DNA from: an uncultured Sulfitobacter sp.
GTDB taxonomy: Bacteria > Pseudomonadota > Alphaproteobacteria > Rhodobacterales > Rhodobacteraceae
Direction: 5' to 3'
NCBI GenBank assembly: GCA_937138475.1
Contig: CAKZPD010000017.1
Span: forward strand, 1-64,000
DNA length: 64,000 nucleotides
Shown: positions 62,319 through 64,000 of the stretch, piece by piece
Position numbering within the stretch: position 1 is the stretch's first letter
Layout: each line of letters begins with the position of its first letter
The notes under the pieces: model-generated
Seen by the model: the letters and a program-made list of their open reading frames with translations, nothing else
The model's database searches: none
What the model was told of the DNA's origin: nothing
Translations under genes and position numbers: made by a program

Positions 62319-63965
62319 ATGGCACCGCTCACGCCTCAATCTTCGATCGCTGCGCTTCGGGCGCGGGTGCTGCATGGGCTGCGGCACAGCATCGACGTGG
62401 TGCGCCGCCAAGGCCCCAGCCAATTCCAGTTCTGGCTGATTGCCCTGATCATCGGCGTGGCGGCAGGGTTTGCGGCCCTGGGCTTTCGCAAAGGTATTCA
62501 CGCGCTGGAACGCTGGGCCTATGGGGCGCCAGACACGCAGGCGATGCACAGTTTCGCCGCCACCCTGCCTTGGCAGCTTCTTCTGGCGGTGCCGATCGCG
62601 GGGGGGCTGGCGACGGGGGCCATCTTGCATGTATTTACCCGCGATGCCCGCGCGCGGGCGGTGGCCGATGTGATCGAAGGGGCGGCCCTCAGGGATGGGC
62701 GGGTGGAAACCCGCGCCGGTCTGGCCTCGGCGGCGGCATCGCTGATCACGTTGGGCACGGGCGGCTCGTCCGGGCGCGAAGGGCCGGTTGTCCACCTGGC
62801 CGCGGTGATTTCAACCTGGGTGTGCCGGCGCATCAACGCCAGCGGCATGACCGGGCGCGATCTGCTGGGCTGCGCCGTGGCCGCCGCCGTATCGGCCAGC
62901 TTTAATACCCCCATCGCCGGGGCGCTTTTCGCGCTCGAGGTGGTGCTGCGCCATTTCGCGGTGCACGCCTTTGCGCCCATTGTGATCGCCAGCGTGGCAG
63001 GCACGATCATCAACCGGCTGGCCTTTGGCGATGTGACCGAATTTGTCCTGCCCGGCAGCCGCGTGTTGCAATTTTACGTTGAATTGCCGGCCTTTATGCT
63101 TTTGGGCCTGTGCTGCGGATTGGTCGCTGTCATCTTGATGCGGGCGATCTTTTGGGCGGATGATCTGGGCAATTACGCCGTCTTGCGGTTTGGGGTGCCT
63201 CGTTGGCTGCGCCCGGCGCTGGCCGGGGCGTTGCTTGGCGCATTGGCCATCGCTTTTCCACATATCATCGGCGTCGGCTACGAGACGACGTCGCGGGCGC
63301 TGACCGGTCAGCTGCTTTTGTGGCAGGCGATTGTGTTTGCGATGGTCAAGACCGTCGCGCTGGCCATCACCATGGCGGGGCGGATGGGCGGCGGGGTGTT
63401 TTCCCCGTCGCTGATGGTCGGGGCGCTGACCGGGCTGGCCTTTGGCATCATTGCCACCGGGATTTTCCCGGATGTCTCCGGCACGCCCACCCTTTATGCG
63501 TTGGCGGGTATGGGGGCGGTGGCCGCTGCTGTCTTGGGCGCGCCCATATCGACCACTTTGATCGTGTTCGAACTGACCGGGGATTGGCAAACCGGGTTGG
63601 CGGTGATGGTGGCGGTATCCTTGTCGACCGCGCTGGCCTCGCGGTTGGTGGATCGCAGTTTCTTTTTGACCCAGCTCGAGCGGCGCGGCGTGCGCCTTGC
63701 GGCAGGGCCGCAGGCCTATCTGCCGGGGATGATCGCGGTGTCGGGCCTGATGCGCCGGGCCCCGCCCGCGCCGCTGGAACCGGGTCAGCTGCATCTGACC
63801 CCCGGTGACACGCTGGAACAGGCAATCCCGATGTTCGAAGCCGCCCAATGCGATGTGCTGCCGGTTGCCGAGCGGGGCCAGATCGTCGCGACCCTGCGTC
63901 AGGTGGATGCCCTCAAGGCCTTTGCGCAGGCCCTGTCAGCCACGGCCGCTGAGGAACATTCCTAG
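62319..63965 (+). CDS. ClC family chloride channel/antiporter
   Basis: A 548-aa membrane protein. Selectivity motifs: GSSGREGPVVHLAAVISTW (gating Glu in GREGP), RMGGGVFSPSLMVGALTGLA (GxFxP type) and GAPISTTLIVFELTGDWQTG. About ten to twelve hydrophobic segments are visible. After about residue 465 only one CBS-like segment (HLTPGDTLEQAIPMFEAAQC and VLPVAERGQIVATLRQVDAL) is seen rather than the usual pair. Channel or H+/Cl- exchanger cannot be decided by reading. It starts 58 bp after recN. Confidence 0.92.
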   Translation: MAPLTPQSSIAALRARVLHGLRHSIDVVRRQGPSQFQFWLIALIIGVAAGFAALGFRKGIHALERWAYGAPDTQAMHSFAATLPWQLLLAVPIAGGLATGAILHVFTRDARARAVADVIEGAALRDGRVETRAGLASAAASLITLGTGGSSGREGPVVHLAAVISTWVCRRINASGMTGRDLLGCAVAAAVSASFNTPIAGALFALEVVLRHFAVHAFAPIVIASVAGTIINRLAFGDVTEFVLPGSRVLQFYVELPAFMLLGLCCGLVAVILMRAIFWADDLGNYAVLRFGVPRWLRPALAGALLGALAIAFPHIIGVGYETTSRALTGQLLLWQAIVFAMVKTVALAITMAGRMGGGVFSPSLMVGALTGLAFGIIATGIFPDVSGTPTLYALAGMGAVAAAVLGAPISTTLIVFELTGDWQTGLAVMVAVSLSTALASRLVDRSFFLTQLERRGVRLAAGPQAYLPGMIAVSGLMRRAPPAPLEPGQLHLTPGDTLEQAIPMFEAAQCDVLPVAERGQIVATLRQVDALKAFAQALSATAAEEHS

Positions 63966-64000
63966 CAGCGCGTCAGCGGCGCTAGATCTGTTCAACGGTG

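Noticed and set aside
63982..64000. Possible C-terminus (TVEQI, stop) of a minus-strand gene entering from the right
   Set aside because: Only five codons are visible; cannot be told from chance.
1..64000. CRISPR array, phage, or defence island
   Set aside because: No regularly spaced direct repeats of CRISPR type and no cas, phage structural or restriction genes were seen; apart from the left edge the window is core genome.

Overview
The window reads as chromosomal DNA of an alphaproteobacterium of the Rhodobacterales (Roseobacter/Rhodobacter group). The support is a GC-rich, densely packed gene layout; an intact division and cell-wall (dcw) cluster followed by lpxC, bamD and recN; an Alph_Pro_TM (TIGR02186) protein beside a TauE/SafE exporter; a DUF1127 gene with CCUCCUCCC-loop hairpins like the CcsR/'cuckoo' RNAs of Rhodobacter; a GTTC-N7-GTTC type LexA box; and CtrA-like sites at flagellar genes. 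Species assignment is not possible from sequence reading alone.

Layout. 1-980: scar region with a decayed IS481-type transposase fragment and a possible GntR-type regulator fragment. 982-2672: TIGR02186 protein and TauE/SafE exporter. 2755-7442: BMP-type nucleoside ABC importer (two permeases, ATPase, binding protein). 7584-10936: rimI, tsaB, nfuA-like, usp, ilvE-like, small hypothetical. 11045-12094: M48 lipoprotein protease and a short YigZ/IMPACT protein. 12146-17969: flagellar block flgI-flgL-flgK-flgE-motB (minus strand). 18049-22734: trhO, the NAD pair pncA-pncB, a sirtuin and a LysR regulator. 22963-24961: infA-maf-RNase E/G-yacG. 25036-27884: hisA, DUF2147, hisH, hisB, stand-alone Lrp/AsnC RAM protein. 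28122-35893: tRNA-Gly(GCC), pyruvate carboxylase, lactate dehydrogenase, SOS-boxed uvrD/pcrA, cuckoo-type sRNA with DUF1127. 36092-37165: mrp. 37166-37834: long AT-rich leader with TGGG arrays. 37835-58431: dcw cluster mraZ-rsmH-ftsL-ftsI-murE-murF-mraY-(tautomerase-like)-murD-(inverted BaiN-like flavoprotein)-ftsW-murG-murC-murB-ddl-ftsQ-ftsA-ftsZ. 58612-63965: lpxC, bamD, recN, ClC channel.

How it works together. The dcw block makes lipid II (MurC-F, MraY, MurG, Ddl), flips and crosslinks it at the septum (FtsW, FtsI) and builds the divisome (FtsL, FtsQ, FtsA, FtsZ); LpxC and BamD add outer-membrane biogenesis. Most cuts between genes are TGATG/ATGA overlaps, implying translational coupling. 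The exceptions are informative: a 669 bp regulatory leader before mraZ, a small tautomerase-like gene between mraY and murD, an antisense flavoprotein gene that meets murD stop-to-stop and forces a fresh start of transcription before ftsW, and a 348 bp gap before ftsZ.

The most interesting signals are the two-hairpin CCUCCUCCC RNA beside DUF1127, the 10-bp-phased TGGG arrays before mraZ, the tautomerase-like gene inside the dcw cluster, the inverted flavoprotein, and the LexA box at uvrD. I did not find a clear, entirely new defence or metabolic system; most of the window is core genome.
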